Notes: generated from the letters alone by a model not told the origin. Positions 1 through 9,233 are shown, numbered from the stretch's first letter. The stretch is DNA of 64,000 nt from Neorhizobium petrolearium (GCF_017873175.1 NZ_JAGGJW010000001.1:732488-796487); one strand, 5' to 3'. Numbers and translations are program-made.

Positions 1-1115
1 AGCTGCGACACGGGCTCCACCGTGACGCGCTGGCGGCGCGAACCGCTCTTCAGCCAATAGCGCTTTCCCGGTTCGATGCCGCCCGGCTGCAGCGAGACGA
101 GCTGGGCGTCGAAATGGTGGCCGGTCATCGGTTGGCTGTCGATCGAGACGATTATGTCGCCGCGGGACACATCCACCTGCCGGTCGAGCACCAGCGTGAT
201 CGCGTCGCCTGCGACCGCGGCGTTACGCACCAGATCGAAGGTGACGATCTGCTTGACATTGGCGACCGTGCCTGAGGGCAGGATCGCGACGCTGTCGCCC
301 GGCTTGATGGAGCCGCCGGCAACCGTGCCCTGATAGCCTCGAAAGCCTTCGCCCGGACGGGAGACGCGCTGCACCGGCAGGCGGAAGCCACCGGCTTGCC
401 CTGATCGCACCGTTGCGAGTTCCAGCGTCTCGATCAAGGTCGGCCCGTCGTACCAGGGCATCGCAGCTTCGGCCGAATAGACGACGTTCTCGCCCTTCAG
501 CGCCGACATGGGGATCGCGGTGATCTGGCGCACGCCGAGCGACAGGGCGAATTCACGAAACTCGTGGGAAATCCTCTCGAAGATGGCCTTGTCGTAGTTC
601 ACGAGGTCGATCTTGTTGACCGCCAGCACGAACTGCCGGATGCCCATCAGCGCCGCGATCGTCGCGTGACGGCGGGTCTGTTCGAGCAGGCCGGCACGGG
701 CATCAGCCAGAAGCACGGCAAGATCGGCGGTCGAGGCGCCTGTCGCCATGTTGCGGGTATATTGCTCGTGGCCGGGCGTGTCTGCGACGATGAACGAGCG
801 CCGGTCGGTCGAGAAATAGCGATAGGCAACGTCGATCGTGATGCCCTGTTCGCGCTCGGCCTGCAGACCGTCGAGCAAGAGGGCGAAATCCGGCAGACCG
901 AGATCGTTCTGTTGGCCGCTGTCACGGGCAAGCGTTGCCGCCTGGTCTTCCTTCACCGCCTTGGTGTCCCACAGCAGTCGGCCGATCAGCGTCGATTTGC
1001 CATCGTCGACCGAACCGCAGGTGATGAGGCGCAGTGGTCGTGTGTCGCGCACCGCCTTTAAAGGTTCGGCCAGGGGCAGGATGGTGGCCGAAGCGGTTTG
1101 GGCATGAGCGGTCAT
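1..1115 (-). CDS. cysN: Sulfate adenylyltransferase subunit 1 (GTPase), 3' end missing
   Basis: Large, GTP-driven subunit of ATP sulfurylase, which with CysD activates sulfate to adenosine 5'-phosphosulfate (APS). 371 residues are visible before the window edge; there is no stop. The translational-GTPase motifs are clear: P-loop GSVDDGKST at residues 34-42, DTPGH at 112-116 and NKID at 167-170, followed by the start of an EF-Tu-like beta-barrel. The ATG lies one base after the cysD stop, so the two are translated as a unit. Because the 3' end is outside the window, I cannot tell whether it is a CysN-CysC (APS kinase) fusion, as is common in rhizobia (NodQ type). Confidence 0.95.
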   Translation of the reverse strand, partial: MTAHAQTASATILPLAEPLKAVRDTRPLRLITCGSVDDGKSTLIGRLLWDTKAVKEDQAATLARDSGQQNDLGLPDFALLLDGLQAEREQGITIDVAYRYFSTDRRSFIVADTPGHEQYTRNMATGASTADLAVLLADARAGLLEQTRRHATIAALMGIRQFVLAVNKIDLVNYDKAIFERISHEFREFALSLGVRQITAIPMSALKGENVVYSAEAAMPWYDGPTLIETLELATVRSGQAGGFRLPVQRVSRPGEGFRGYQGTVAGGSIKPGDSVAILPSGTVANVKQIVTFDLVRNAAVAGDAITLVLDRQVDVSRGDIIVSIDSQPMTGHHFDAQLVSLQPGGIEPGKRYWLKSGSRRQRVTVEPVSQ

Positions 1116-1116
1116 C

Positions 1117-2070
1117 TCAGAAATATCCTTCGCGTTTCTTCTTCTCCATCGAGCCGGACTGGTCGCGGTCGATCGCGCGGCCCTGCCGTTCGGAGACGGT
1201 GGCGATCTCGAGCTCGGCGATCACCTCCTCAAGCGTGGTGGCGTGCGAGCGGATCGCGCCGGTAAGCGGGAAGCAGCCAAGCGTGCGGAAGCGGATCATG
1301 CCGCGTTGGACGGTCTCGCCGGAAAGCAGTCGAAGGCGCGGATCCTCGGCGAGGATCATCATCCCGTCCCGTTCCACATAGGGGCGCTCGGCGGCGTAGT
1401 AGAGCGGCACGAGGGGAATATCCTCGGCCTGGATGTAGCGCCAGATATCGACTTCCGTCCAGTTGGAGAGCGGGAACGCGCGCACGCTCTCGCCCTTTTT
1501 GATCATGCCGTTATAGACGTTCCAGAGTTCGGGGCGCTGGTTGCGCGGGTCCCATTTGTGGTCCGGCGTGCGGAAGGAATAGATTCGTTCCTTGGCGCGC
1601 GATGCCTCTTCGTCGCGCCGCGCGCCTCCGAAAGCCGCGTCATAGCCGCCGGCATCGAGTGCCTGCTTCAGCGCCTCGGTCTTCATGATGTCGGTATAGA
1701 TCGCCGAACCATGGCTGAAGGGCGTGATACCTTCGGCAGCGCCGCGCGGATTGGTGTGCACCACGAGGTCGAGATCGTATTTTGCAGCAATCTCATCGCG
1801 GAACTCGATCATCTCGCGGAACTTCCAGGTTGTGTCGACATGCAGAAGCGGGAAGGGCACGCGACCGGGATAGAAGGCCTTGCGGGCGAGATGCAGCAGG
1901 ACGGAGGAATCCTTGCCGATCGAATAGAGCATCACCGGCTTTTCGAATTCTGCCGCCACTTCGCGGAAGATGTGGATCGCTTCGTTTTCGAGGGCTTTCA
2001 GATGCGGATCGAGCGGTGGTCTGGAAACGGGCGGGGTCTTCACATCCGTTTCCTGTACAGACAAGGGCAT
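1117..2070 (-). CDS. cysD: Sulfate adenylyltransferase subunit 2
   Basis: 317 residues, the normal family length. This is the PP-loop ATP pyrophosphatase subunit that forms APS from ATP and sulfate in the cytoplasm. The nucleotide-binding loop SIGKDSS is at residues 50-56, and the family C-terminus ends KKKREGYF. The start chosen is the ATG preceded by GGAGA; a longer reading upstream gives unfamiliar residues. It sits between cysH, about 38 bases upstream, and cysN, one base downstream, so cysH-cysD-cysN form one operon. Confidence 0.96.
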   Translation of the reverse strand: MPLSVQETDVKTPPVSRPPLDPHLKALENEAIHIFREVAAEFEKPVMLYSIGKDSSVLLHLARKAFYPGRVPFPLLHVDTTWKFREMIEFRDEIAAKYDLDLVVHTNPRGAAEGITPFSHGSAIYTDIMKTEALKQALDAGGYDAAFGGARRDEEASRAKERIYSFRTPDHKWDPRNQRPELWNVYNGMIKKGESVRAFPLSNWTEVDIWRYIQAEDIPLVPLYYAAERPYVERDGMMILAEDPRLRLLSGETVQRGMIRFRTLGCFPLTGAIRSHATTLEEVIAELEIATVSERQGRAIDRDQSGSMEKKKREGYF

Positions 2071-2108
2071 TTCGGTCTCCGGGCAGTCTGGAAAACAAAC
2101 ACAAAGGG

Positions 2109-2879
2109 TTAGCGGGCGATCTGGCTCGCCCGCGGGACGGGCTGGGCGGCGCTTTCCGGCACATGCAGGCCGCATTCGCGCTTCTCGTCGTTCTCCCACC
2201 ACCAGCGGCCGGCGCGTTCCGGCTCGCCGGGCTTGATAGCGCGGGTGCAGGGCTCGCAGCCGATCGAAGGATAGCCGCGGGCATGCAGCGGGTTGACGGG
2301 AATGGCCTCGGCCGACACATGGGCGCGGATCGTCTCCATGTCCCAGTCGGCAAGAGGGTTGATCTTGATGAGGTTGCGCTCCGCATCATATTCGGCGAAC
2401 GGCGTTGCGGCGCGGTTGCCCGATTGGCCGCGGCGTAGCCCGGTGATCCACACGTCTGCGCCGCTGAGCGCTTTCGCAAGGGGCTTCAGCTTGCGCACAT
2501 GACAGCAGGCGTGCCGTGCTTCGACGCTTTCGTAGAAGCCGTTCATGCCGTATTGGGCGACATAGGCATCCACATCGCCCCGTTCCGGCGTGAAACGGCG
2601 GATGGCGATGCCGTAGCGCTCCTCGGTCTCGCCGATCAGGTCGACGGTTTCCTTGAACAGCCGGCCCGTCTCCAGCGTCGAGATCTCGATCGGCAATCGG
2701 TGCGTCCCGATCGCAGCGGTAATCACTTGGTCCTCTATGCCAAGCGAGGTGGTGAAGACGGCATGTCCAAGCCCTCCGGCCAGCGCCAGACGACCGGCAA
2801 GGTCTAGGCTTTCGAGTTGGGCGTTGAGCGTATCGGCCAATACCAGACGATCCTGGCCGGCATGTTCATGAAGGGTCAT
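2109..2879 (-). CDS. cysH: APS reductase (phosphoadenylyl-sulfate reductase family)
   Basis: 256 residues. Reduces activated sulfate to sulfite with thioredoxin or glutathione as reductant. The iron-sulfur cysteines that mark the APS-using type are present: a CC pair at 125-126 (ACCHVRK) and Cys208/Cys211 (GCEPCTR). The catalytic cysteine lies in ECGLH near residue 236. E. coli-type PAPS reductases lack the four cluster cysteines, so APS is the expected substrate. First gene of the cysHDN operon, transcribed away from an Rrf2 regulator. Confidence 0.95.
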   Translation of the reverse strand: MTLHEHAGQDRLVLADTLNAQLESLDLAGRLALAGGLGHAVFTTSLGIEDQVITAAIGTHRLPIEISTLETGRLFKETVDLIGETEERYGIAIRRFTPERGDVDAYVAQYGMNGFYESVEARHACCHVRKLKPLAKALSGADVWITGLRRGQSGNRAATPFAEYDAERNLIKINPLADWDMETIRAHVSAEAIPVNPLHARGYPSIGCEPCTRAIKPGEPERAGRWWWENDEKRECGLHVPESAAQPVPRASQIAR

Positions 2880-3340
2880 GGGGTCTCATTCCGTGAGCAA
2901 TTGCTGGATTATCCCGGCAAGCGGCGCGAAAGGACAGAAAAACCCGTTTCTTCCCATGGAGATGGAGAGCAAATATCTCTCCAAAGCGGCGCTCACACAG
3001 AAAACCTGCTGCCTCGGAGGCTGTTATCGATCAGGTTTCAAGGGTGGCGCGAGCCCGTCTTCAGGCGCACAAAGCGTGGCCCGCCTGCCAAAAAACTGGT
3101 TCGTGACAGCCTCTAACCAAACGTGACCGGTTTTATCGCCGGAAACACCCGTATTGGTTTGTAATTTCTCATGATTTGAGCTAATCCGGATACAGGCTCG
3201 CAAGGCAGGGTATTCGTTTGCGGGCATGCAGCCCCTGAGCGCCTTTTCCGGCGAACCCGTGGATGCCCCGAGGAAGCTGATTTAAGCGGCGCCGTGAGAG
3301 CCTTAGCCTCGCGGCGACGAGAGTGTTTGATGGTTGCGTG
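2880..3340. promoter_or_regulatory. Divergent control region between cysH and the Rrf2 regulator
   Basis: 461 bases without a convincing gene. It must hold the promoters of both cysH (minus) and the regulator (plus). One clear element is a 7-bp inverted repeat with arms TGGAGAG (2963-2969) and CTCTCCA (2977-2983), seven bases apart, about 85 bases upstream of cysH. It could be an operator or an RNA hairpin in the cysH leader. I see no match to a known SAM riboswitch. Confidence 0.4.
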
Positions 3341-3799
3341 ATGATATCCCAGAAAGCGAAATATGCGCTGAGGGCGCTGGCCGCCCTTGCGCAGGCCGAT
3401 CCAGACGAGCCAATGCTGATCTCCGAGATCGCCGTTCAGCAGAGTATTCCAAAGAAGTTCCTGGAACAGATCCTGCTCGACCTGAAGCGCTCCGGAATCG
3501 TCGTCAGTCGTCGCGGCAAGCAGGGCGGTTATCTTCTCTTGAAGCCGGCCGACGCCATCACCTTCGGCGAAGTGCTGCGTCTCGTCGACGGGCCGATCGC
3601 GCCACTGCCTTGCCTGTCGCAGACCGCCTACCGGAAATGCGAGGATTGCGACGGCGAGCAACTTTGCGAGATTCGCCATGTCTTCGCCCGCGTGGCCGAT
3701 GCCACGCGCAATGTGCTGTTCACCACCACGATCGCGGATGCCATCGAAGGCACCGGCGAGACCAAGGCTCCAGCCGCCCGCGAGCTTCTGACGGCTTGA
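3341..3799 (+). CDS. Rrf2-family transcriptional regulator with four cysteines
   Basis: 152 residues. The N-terminal winged helix (MISQKAKYALRALAALA) and wing residues (RRGKQGGYLL) are typical of the Rrf2/IscR/CymR family. Four cysteines follow, at about 91, 100, 103 and 109 (CLSQ...CEDC...LCE), a spacing able to bind an Fe-S cluster as in IscR. The ATG at 3341 is used; a GTG 18 bases earlier is in frame but adds residues outside the family fold. Divergent from cysHDN, so it probably senses sulfur or Fe-S status and controls that operon; this is inferred from position. Confidence 0.88.
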   Translation: MISQKAKYALRALAALAQADPDEPMLISEIAVQQSIPKKFLEQILLDLKRSGIVVSRRGKQGGYLLLKPADAITFGEVLRLVDGPIAPLPCLSQTAYRKCEDCDGEQLCEIRHVFARVADATRNVLFTTTIADAIEGTGETKAPAARELLTA

Positions 3800-3812
3800 G
3801 ACCTTGTTGGTC

Positions 3813-4553
3813 CTAGCCAGCTGCCGTAACGTCGAAAACCAGCAATCCGGGTCTTTCCAAAGGCAGTTGCGCGACAACCTGTCCTTCCGGGTTGAGGACA
3901 GCGGTTGGTCCCCAGGCAACGCGTCCGTTGCGCTCGCCGGTGACGTCCGAGGAAATGAGCCAGAGGCCGGTCTCGCGGCATCGTTCGCCGCGTGACGTAT
4001 TGTGCACATCCCTGAAGATTTCGGCCGTCTGTCGCGGCATCATGTTGTTGGCCGAACAGACGATCAGTGATGCGCCGAGCTCGGCGACCCGTCGCGCGGC
4101 CTCCGGAAAGTTCGTGTCGTAGCAGATATTGATCCCGAAACGCAGCCCGTCGACCTCGAAGACGCTTTGCTGATGGCCGACGTCGAAGATCCTCTCTCCG
4201 CCTAGCAGATGAACCTTCCGATAGCTGCCGACGACCTTGCCTTGTGAGACAACCAGGGCCGTGTTGAAGAGCCGACTGTCCGCGGCCTCGATCATGCCGA
4301 CGACGATCGTTGGCCCGGTTTTCGGAAATTGCTGCAGCACCACCTCGAACTCCGGCAGCGAGAGGTCGAGCGCGGCATGCCGTGCCGGGGCTTCATCCAG
4401 TAGATAACCTTGCAGGAAACCTTCCGGAAAACACAGCAGCCTCGCGCCTTCGGCCTCTGCCCGTGCGGCGAATTCGCGAAGACACGCAAGGGCGGTCCCA
4501 ATGTCGTTCCTGAATTCCGGCGTCTGTGCGGCGGCGATCCTGACGGTTTTCAT
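3813..4553 (-). CDS. Carbon-nitrogen hydrolase (nitrilase-superfamily amidase)
   Basis: 246 residues. Cytoplasmic thiol hydrolase that would split an amide, carbamoyl or nitrile C-N bond. The Glu-Lys-Cys triad is visible: Glu44 in FPEG, Lys113 in YRKVHL and Cys144 in CYDTNFPE. The protein ends soon after the superfamily core, like the short omega-amidase and N-carbamoyl hydrolase types. Substrate unknown. Its 3' end converges on the Rrf2 gene 13 bases away, and it lies just downstream of the GreA-like gene on the same strand, possibly co-transcribed. Confidence 0.88.
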   Translation of the reverse strand: MKTVRIAAAQTPEFRNDIGTALACLREFAARAEAEGARLLCFPEGFLQGYLLDEAPARHAALDLSLPEFEVVLQQFPKTGPTIVVGMIEAADSRLFNTALVVSQGKVVGSYRKVHLLGGERIFDVGHQQSVFEVDGLRFGINICYDTNFPEAARRVAELGASLIVCSANNMMPRQTAEIFRDVHNTSRGERCRETGLWLISSDVTGERNGRVAWGPTAVLNPEGQVVAQLPLERPGLLVFDVTAAG

Positions 4554-4570
4554 GTGCTTTCGCTCGTGTC

Positions 4571-5053
4571 CTACGAGATGGCGAGAATCTCAAGCTCCTG
4601 AGTTCCGACGCTCACGACGTCACCCACGGCTTTGCCCGTCAGAGCGCGGGCGACCGGTGACACATACGAAATCGATCCGGCTTTGGGATCAGCTTCGTCC
4701 TCTCCCACGATGCGGTATTTCTGTATCCGTCCGTCCTCACGGCTGAAGGTGACCGTGCTGTCGAATGCCACGGTATCCGTTGAAGTCGGATGGGGGATCA
4801 CCTGGGCCGTGCGAACTCTTTCCGAAAAATAGCGCAGATCACGCAAGGGGCTCGCTGCCTGCCGCCGCCGCTCATTCACATCTTCGATTGCGTTTGCAGT
4901 ATTGTAGGCCTCGCGAGCTTGAGCCAGTTGCAATTCCAGTGTTCTCAATCCCGCATCCGTAACGAGATTTGGATGGGGAGAAATCGGACGGTCGGGCAGC
5001 AGTGTTTCCGAAGCTGTTTCGGAACTCTCTTCCTTGGTGAAGGCAACACTCAA
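4571..5053 (-). CDS. GreA/GreB-family transcript-cleavage-like protein
   Basis: 160 residues if started at the TTG at 5053; no good ATG fits the family. Residues about 25-75 form a charged helical region (LELQLAQAREAY...NERRRQAASPLRDLRYF) corresponding to the Gre coiled coil. Residues about 85-158 match the FKBP-like Gre C-terminal domain, with SYVSPVARALTGKAVGD as the signature. Gre factors rescue backtracked RNA polymerase; many alphaproteobacteria carry such an extra homologue besides GreA, and its role is not established. 17 bases upstream of the amidase gene. Confidence 0.8.
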   Translation of the reverse strand: MSVAFTKEESSETASETLLPDRPISPHPNLVTDAGLRTLELQLAQAREAYNTANAIEDVNERRRQAASPLRDLRYFSERVRTAQVIPHPTSTDTVAFDSTVTFSREDGRIQKYRIVGEDEADPKAGSISYVSPVARALTGKAVGDVVSVGTQELEILAIS

Positions 5054-5369
5054 TCTCGAACTCCATTCAGGTATGGCTTGGTCTGGTTGGTGAGGCAGCG
5101 ATCCTGGATTCGCTGGAACGGTATATAGTTGCAATCGCCCGATGCAGAATATGCGAAGAGAAATCCTCCCAAGATCCCGACTACGGCAGGATTGCGATTT
5201 TCTGAAGCGGGATCTTTCCGGTCCCCCATTCTCTCCATGCGCCAACCGCTAGCGCTTTCTTTGCCGGTTGCATCGGGGAGGGGAAACAATTTTGCCTTTT
5301 CTTCGCACCAGATTGACTAAGACGACTTAGTCGATAGAGTTTTGGGTGAAATCAGCAGGAGGGAACACC
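5054..5369. other. Intergenic region between the GreA-like gene and sbp
   Basis: 316 bases. An open frame continues upstream of the GreA-like start, but its residues look random. The right-hand end carries the sbp promoter and a 7-bp inverted repeat, listed separately. Nothing else recognised. Confidence 0.5.
5315..5332. promoter_or_regulatory. Perfect inverted repeat upstream of sbp (operator candidate)
   Basis: Arms GACTAAG (5315-5321) and CTTAGTC (5326-5332) with a four-base spacer, 37 bases before the sbp ATG. The size and place suit a dimeric repressor or activator site near the core promoter. The same sequence was not found in front of cysH, so a shared regulator is not shown. Confidence 0.5.
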
Positions 5370-6416
5370 ATGTTTCGTTTCACCCAGGAATTTGGCGATG
5401 GGTTCTTTAGAAGGTTGGGTGCCGTTGCTATCGGCCTTTCCCTGACGGTCGGGCTTTTCACACCCGCCAATGCCGACAGCCGGCTCCTCAACGTCTCCTA
5501 TGATCCGACCCGGGAGCTCTACGAGGAATACAACATCGCGTTCGCGAAACACTGGAAGGCGGAGACGGGGGAGACGGTTTCCATCGAGCAGTCGCATGGC
5601 GGGTCCGGCCGTCAGGCCCGTTCGGTCATCGAGGGGCTTGAGGCGGATGTCGTGACCCTGGCGCTCGGCAGCGATATCGATGCCATCTCGGCGATAAGCA
5701 GCAGGATAAAGCCCGGCTGGGAAGCGAAGTTCCCGAACAATTCCGCGCCCTATACATCCACGATCGTCTTTCTCGTGCGCAAGGGCAACCCGAAGGGGAT
5801 CGCGAACTGGAGCGATCTCGTCAAGGACGGCGTCGAAGTGGTGACCCCAAATCCGAAGACCTCCGGCGGCGCACGCTGGAACTATCTGGCGGCCTGGGCC
5901 TGGGCGAACGAGGAATACAAGGGCGATCAGCAGAAGATCAAGGCCTATATGAGCGAGCTGTTTCGCCATGTCCCGGTGATGGATACCGGTGCGCGCGGCG
6001 CAACGACGACATTCACGGAGAGAGGGATCGGCGATGTCCTGCTCGCATGGGAAAACGAAGCCTATCTGGCTCGCAAGGAACTCGGCGAGGATGCATTCGA
6101 CATCGTCGTGCCGCCGATCTCGATCCTGGCCGAGCCGCCGGTCGCAATCGTCGATGCCAATGTCGACCGGCACGGGACACGGAAACTCGCCGAAGCCTAT
6201 CTGCAATATCTCTACTCGAAGGAGGGGCAGACCATCGCCGCCAGGAATTTCTACCGGCCGGTCAACCGGGATCTTGTCGATCCGTCTCTTCTTCAGGCAT
6301 TGCCGGACACCAGGCTCGTGACCATCAACGATCCGCTCTTCGGCGGATGGAAGAAAGCGCAGCCCGAGCATTTCGGCAATGGCGGGACCTTCGACCAGGT
6401 CGCGGGGGCGCGCTGA
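5370..6416 (+). CDS. sbp: Periplasmic sulfate-binding protein
   Basis: 348 residues with a long N-terminal signal peptide (hydrophobic AIGLSLTVGLF, cleavage near ANADS). Matches the Sbp/CysP solute-binding family: LLNVSYDPTREL at the mature N-terminus, QSHGGSGRQARSV, and TPNPKTSGGARWNYLAAW. It captures sulfate or thiosulfate for the CysTWA ABC transporter. The start is the ATG behind GGAGGG; a GTG eight codons earlier lacks a ribosome-binding site. No permease or ATPase genes follow, since a chloride channel on the other strand starts ten bases later, so it is an orphan binding protein. Confidence 0.94.
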   Translation: MFRFTQEFGDGFFRRLGAVAIGLSLTVGLFTPANADSRLLNVSYDPTRELYEEYNIAFAKHWKAETGETVSIEQSHGGSGRQARSVIEGLEADVVTLALGSDIDAISAISSRIKPGWEAKFPNNSAPYTSTIVFLVRKGNPKGIANWSDLVKDGVEVVTPNPKTSGGARWNYLAAWAWANEEYKGDQQKIKAYMSELFRHVPVMDTGARGATTTFTERGIGDVLLAWENEAYLARKELGEDAFDIVVPPISILAEPPVAIVDANVDRHGTRKLAEAYLQYLYSKEGQTIAARNFYRPVNRDLVDPSLLQALPDTRLVTINDPLFGGWKKAQPEHFGNGGTFDQVAGAR

Positions 6417-6425
6417 CTTCCACCT

Positions 6426-7808
6426 TCATGCGTCAGGTGCGGTGACGGCATCGCCCTGGCTTCTGGTGCTGCCGGCTTGCTGATCCGCCCGCCTGGCGCG
6501 GATGCTTGCCGCAATGAAGGCGCGGGAGAGCCCGTGATAGAGTGGTTCGGGGGACAACATGCGCGACGTGATGTAGCCGAGCATGGAGGCGGCCATGATC
6601 GGGATGACGGCCTCGTGGTCGCCGGTCATCTCGATGATGATGACGAAAGCCGTCATCGGCGCCTGCACGACGCCGGCGAAGTAGCCGGCCATTCCGAGCA
6701 AGGCTGAAAGCGCGATGCTTGCGCCGAAAAGGGTGCCGAGCGTCGCCCCGAGGCCGACGCCGACCGAGAGCGAAGGCGCGAAAATGCCGCCGGGAATGCC
6801 GGAGATCATCGAGAGGAAGGTTGCGCCGAGCTTCTCGATAAAGAAGGTTGGCGATACCGTTGCGCCTTCCAGCATGGCGCTGGCTTCCTTGTAGCCAGTG
6901 CCGAAAGTCTGGCCGCCGGAGATGAGGCCGATGACCGCCACCGCCAGCCCACAGCCTGCAGCAAGCCAGACCATCCGCTTCAATGGGCTTGGATGTGCCC
7001 ACCGCCTGATCCTGCGGGAGGCGCGGATTGCGCCGGCGCTGAACGCGGCTCCCAGCGCGCCGCCGCAAATGCCGCAGATCGCCACCATCGCCCAGTCGAG
7101 GTGAGAGGTGGCCATGACAGAGGTTTCCCCGAAATAGGTATAGCTGCCGACAAGCCCGAGCGCTGCAAGGCCGGAGAGGATGACGGCCGTCAGGACCAGG
7201 CCGTTGGCGCGGGATTCGTAGGTTCGGCTCATCTCCTCGATGGCAAAGACGATCCCGGCGAGCGGCGTGTTGAAGGCGGCGGCGATGCCGGCCGCGGACC
7301 CTGCGAGAATGAGCCCGCGCGCCTGGGCCATGCCGCCGAAGCGGCCGACGGCGAGCATGATCGAAGCGCCCACCTGAACGGTTGGCCCTTCACGGCCGAT
7401 CGAGGCGCCGCAGAATAGTCCAACGATGGTGAGGACGATCTTGCCGGCTGCAAGTTTGAGGGATAGAAGCCCCAGCCGATCGGTATCGTTTCGCAGGTGC
7501 CGCGCGGCGATCGCCTGCGGAATGCCGCTGCCTTGTGTATTCGGAAAGACGGCGAACGCCAGCCAGGCACACAGCGCGAACCCGGCAGGCGTCAGGACGA
7601 GCGGCAGCAGGAACGCATAGGGACCGACCTCGGTCAACCGCGCGAAAAAGTCCTGCGCCTTGTCGGCGGCCAGGGCGAAGCCGACACTGACAAAGCCGAT
7701 TGCTATCGCGCCGATCCAGAAAACAATCCGTGGTTTCCACACGTTCCAAGAGACGCGCATGACACGCGAACGGCGGAACATCTTTGATTTGCGATAGGAA
7801 ACAGGCAT
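6426..7808 (-). CDS. CLC-family chloride channel or chloride/proton exchanger
   Basis: 460 residues with about ten membrane helices. The three CLC selectivity signatures are present: GSGIPQ at 93-98, GREGP at 138-142 with the gating glutamate, and GGIFAPSLSVG further on. The gating glutamate favours exchange or fast-gated transport. There are no C-terminal CBS domains, as in the short bacterial form. Single gene between the convergent sbp and a divergent DUF6152 gene. Confidence 0.93.
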   Translation of the reverse strand: MPVSYRKSKMFRRSRVMRVSWNVWKPRIVFWIGAIAIGFVSVGFALAADKAQDFFARLTEVGPYAFLLPLVLTPAGFALCAWLAFAVFPNTQGSGIPQAIAARHLRNDTDRLGLLSLKLAAGKIVLTIVGLFCGASIGREGPTVQVGASIMLAVGRFGGMAQARGLILAGSAAGIAAAFNTPLAGIVFAIEEMSRTYESRANGLVLTAVILSGLAALGLVGSYTYFGETSVMATSHLDWAMVAICGICGGALGAAFSAGAIRASRRIRRWAHPSPLKRMVWLAAGCGLAVAVIGLISGGQTFGTGYKEASAMLEGATVSPTFFIEKLGATFLSMISGIPGGIFAPSLSVGVGLGATLGTLFGASIALSALLGMAGYFAGVVQAPMTAFVIIIEMTGDHEAVIPIMAASMLGYITSRMLSPEPLYHGLSRAFIAASIRARRADQQAGSTRSQGDAVTAPDA

Positions 7809-8011
7809 GGCGACCTTGGCTGGGATCGACTCCGCTTATTCGCTTCCCCGGCATGGATTGCAAGCCGCGAGGCCGCAGAATGTGTCGTAAAGTTCATTTC
7901 CAGGACGAGTTTCGGGAGATGATATCAAGATTCGGTGAAAAACTCTGGCGATGGTGTCCCGCCGTCACATGTTGATGTGCAGCCGGATGTAGAAAATGGA
8001 GAGTTGCCGCC

Positions 8012-8395
8012 ATGCCTCATCGTTCCATCACCCGCACTCTTGCCGGAGCTGCGATCGTTGCCGCTTTCGCCGGCACTGCCTCCGCCCATCACGGCTGGTC
8101 CTGGGCGGAGGCCGACCAGATCGACCTCAAGGGTACCATCCACTCGATTTCCTTCGCCCCGCCGCATCCGACACTGGAAGTCCAGGCCGAAGACGGCATC
8201 TGGCGCGTCGAACTCGGCAATCCGAACCAGACCCGCCGCTCCGGCTTCGTGGAAGGCCAGGCGAAGGTCGGCGACGAGATCATCGCCACCGGCAACCGCT
8301 CGGCGGATGGCAACGAGAAGCGTATGAAGGCCGTCCGGATCGCCGTCGCGGGCAAGACTTTCGACATCTATCCGGAACGCATCCGGACGAACTGA
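8012..8395 (+). CDS. DUF6152-family periplasmic protein
   Basis: 127 residues with an N-terminal signal peptide (hydrophobic AGAAIVAAFAGTASA, cleavage before HHGWSW). The mature part is a small beta-rich domain starting with two histidines, with LKGTIHSISFAPPHP, which I recognise as the DUF6152 family. Function unknown; the HH and H residues could bind metal. Eight bases upstream of a membrane protein gene, a pairing seen in related genomes. Confidence 0.75.
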   Translation: MPHRSITRTLAGAAIVAAFAGTASAHHGWSWAEADQIDLKGTIHSISFAPPHPTLEVQAEDGIWRVELGNPNQTRRSGFVEGQAKVGDEIIATGNRSADGNEKRMKAVRIAVAGKTFDIYPERIRTN

Positions 8396-8402
8396 GGCGG
8401 GA

Positions 8403-8873
8403 ATGGAATTTCTTGCTCCGCTCGCCGAAACGCCGATCGCCCGGGCACTGATCACGTCCTCGACGCTCTACCTCCTGGTCAATGCCGTCCACATTCTTGG
8501 GCTCGGCATGCTGTTCGGCGCGATCCTGGCGCTGGATCTCCTGCTTCTCGGCCTCGCGCCGGCCGTGCCTTTGCCGGCTGTTGCCGCCTACCTCTCGCGC
8601 ATGGCCGGTTTGGGCGTGGCGCTTGCCATCGTCACCGGGCTTTGTCTCTTCACCGTCAAACCGTTGGAATATGCCCGCAATCCGGCGTTCCTCGTGAAGC
8701 TCGGTTTCATTGCCGCAGGGTTGCTCAACGTCGCCTTCGTTCACTCCGGCAAAGGCTGGAAAGCCGTACTTGCCGGCGAGGCAGCGACGATTCCTCTCCG
8801 TATCGGCGCCACGCTCTCCATCCTCATCTGGATCGCTGCCGTGATCGCCGGAAGATGGATCGGGTTTCTCTAG
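8403..8873 (+). CDS. Integral membrane protein, DUF6644-like
   Basis: 156 residues with four or five hydrophobic helices (ILGLGMLFGAILALDLLLLG; AGLGVALAIVTGLCLF; LGFIAAGLLNVAFVH; ILIWIAAVIAGRWIGFL). A histidine in the first helix and one after the third resemble haem- or quinone-binding membrane proteins, but no family function is known. Tightly linked to the DUF6152 gene upstream, so the two probably act together in the inner membrane and periplasm. Confidence 0.65.
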   Translation: MEFLAPLAETPIARALITSSTLYLLVNAVHILGLGMLFGAILALDLLLLGLAPAVPLPAVAAYLSRMAGLGVALAIVTGLCLFTVKPLEYARNPAFLVKLGFIAAGLLNVAFVHSGKGWKAVLAGEAATIPLRIGATLSILIWIAAVIAGRWIGFL

Positions 8874-8936
8874 TTTTGGCTTGATCCGACTCTGAAGTCG
8901 ATGCAACTTTCAGGATAGGCAATCAAGGATTGCATC

Positions 8937-9233
8937 GTGAGCCAAAACCCTGTTGAACGGGCAGGAGAGCAGCGAGAGTTTATTCTGAGAGGTGTGGCCT
9001 CTCTGGAAGAGGCTAGAAGAACAGGCGTCTACTACAGTTCACAAGAAGTGTTAGCGGAAATGCGCACATTATTGGACAGAAGAAAGATGGCTGAAAGAGC
9101 GGAGACCCAAAAGCGGCTGGAAGACGCTTTTGGCCTTTGGTCCGAACCTAAGGTAGACGGACAAGAATATCAGCAAGCCTTGAGGCAGGAGTGGGATATT
9201 CTTACCGGTCGCTCACCGCCGCTCGAGGATTGA
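8937..9233 (+). CDS. Small antitoxin-like protein (orphan)
   Basis: 98 residues starting at GTG behind AAGGA. The first 50 residues ([18 protein letters not shown], then [14 protein letters not shown]) resemble the DNA-binding part of RelB/ParD-type antitoxins, and the tail ([12 protein letters not shown]...LRQEW) resembles the toxin-gripping end of VapB-like proteins. The coding sequence is visibly richer in A and T than its neighbours. No toxin gene follows: its end overlaps the convergent betA gene by 32 bases. Identity is an inference from motif shape; it may be an unrelated small protein. Confidence 0.45.
   Translation: MSQNPVERAGEQREFILRGVASLEEARRTGVYYSSQEVLAEMRTLLDRRKMAERAETQKRLEDAFGLWSEPKVDGQEYQQALRQEWDILTGRSPPLED

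Noticed and set aside
2880..3340. SAM-type riboswitch in front of cysH
   Set aside because: I could not fit the conserved core of SAM-I or SAM-II. Only a simple inverted repeat is present.
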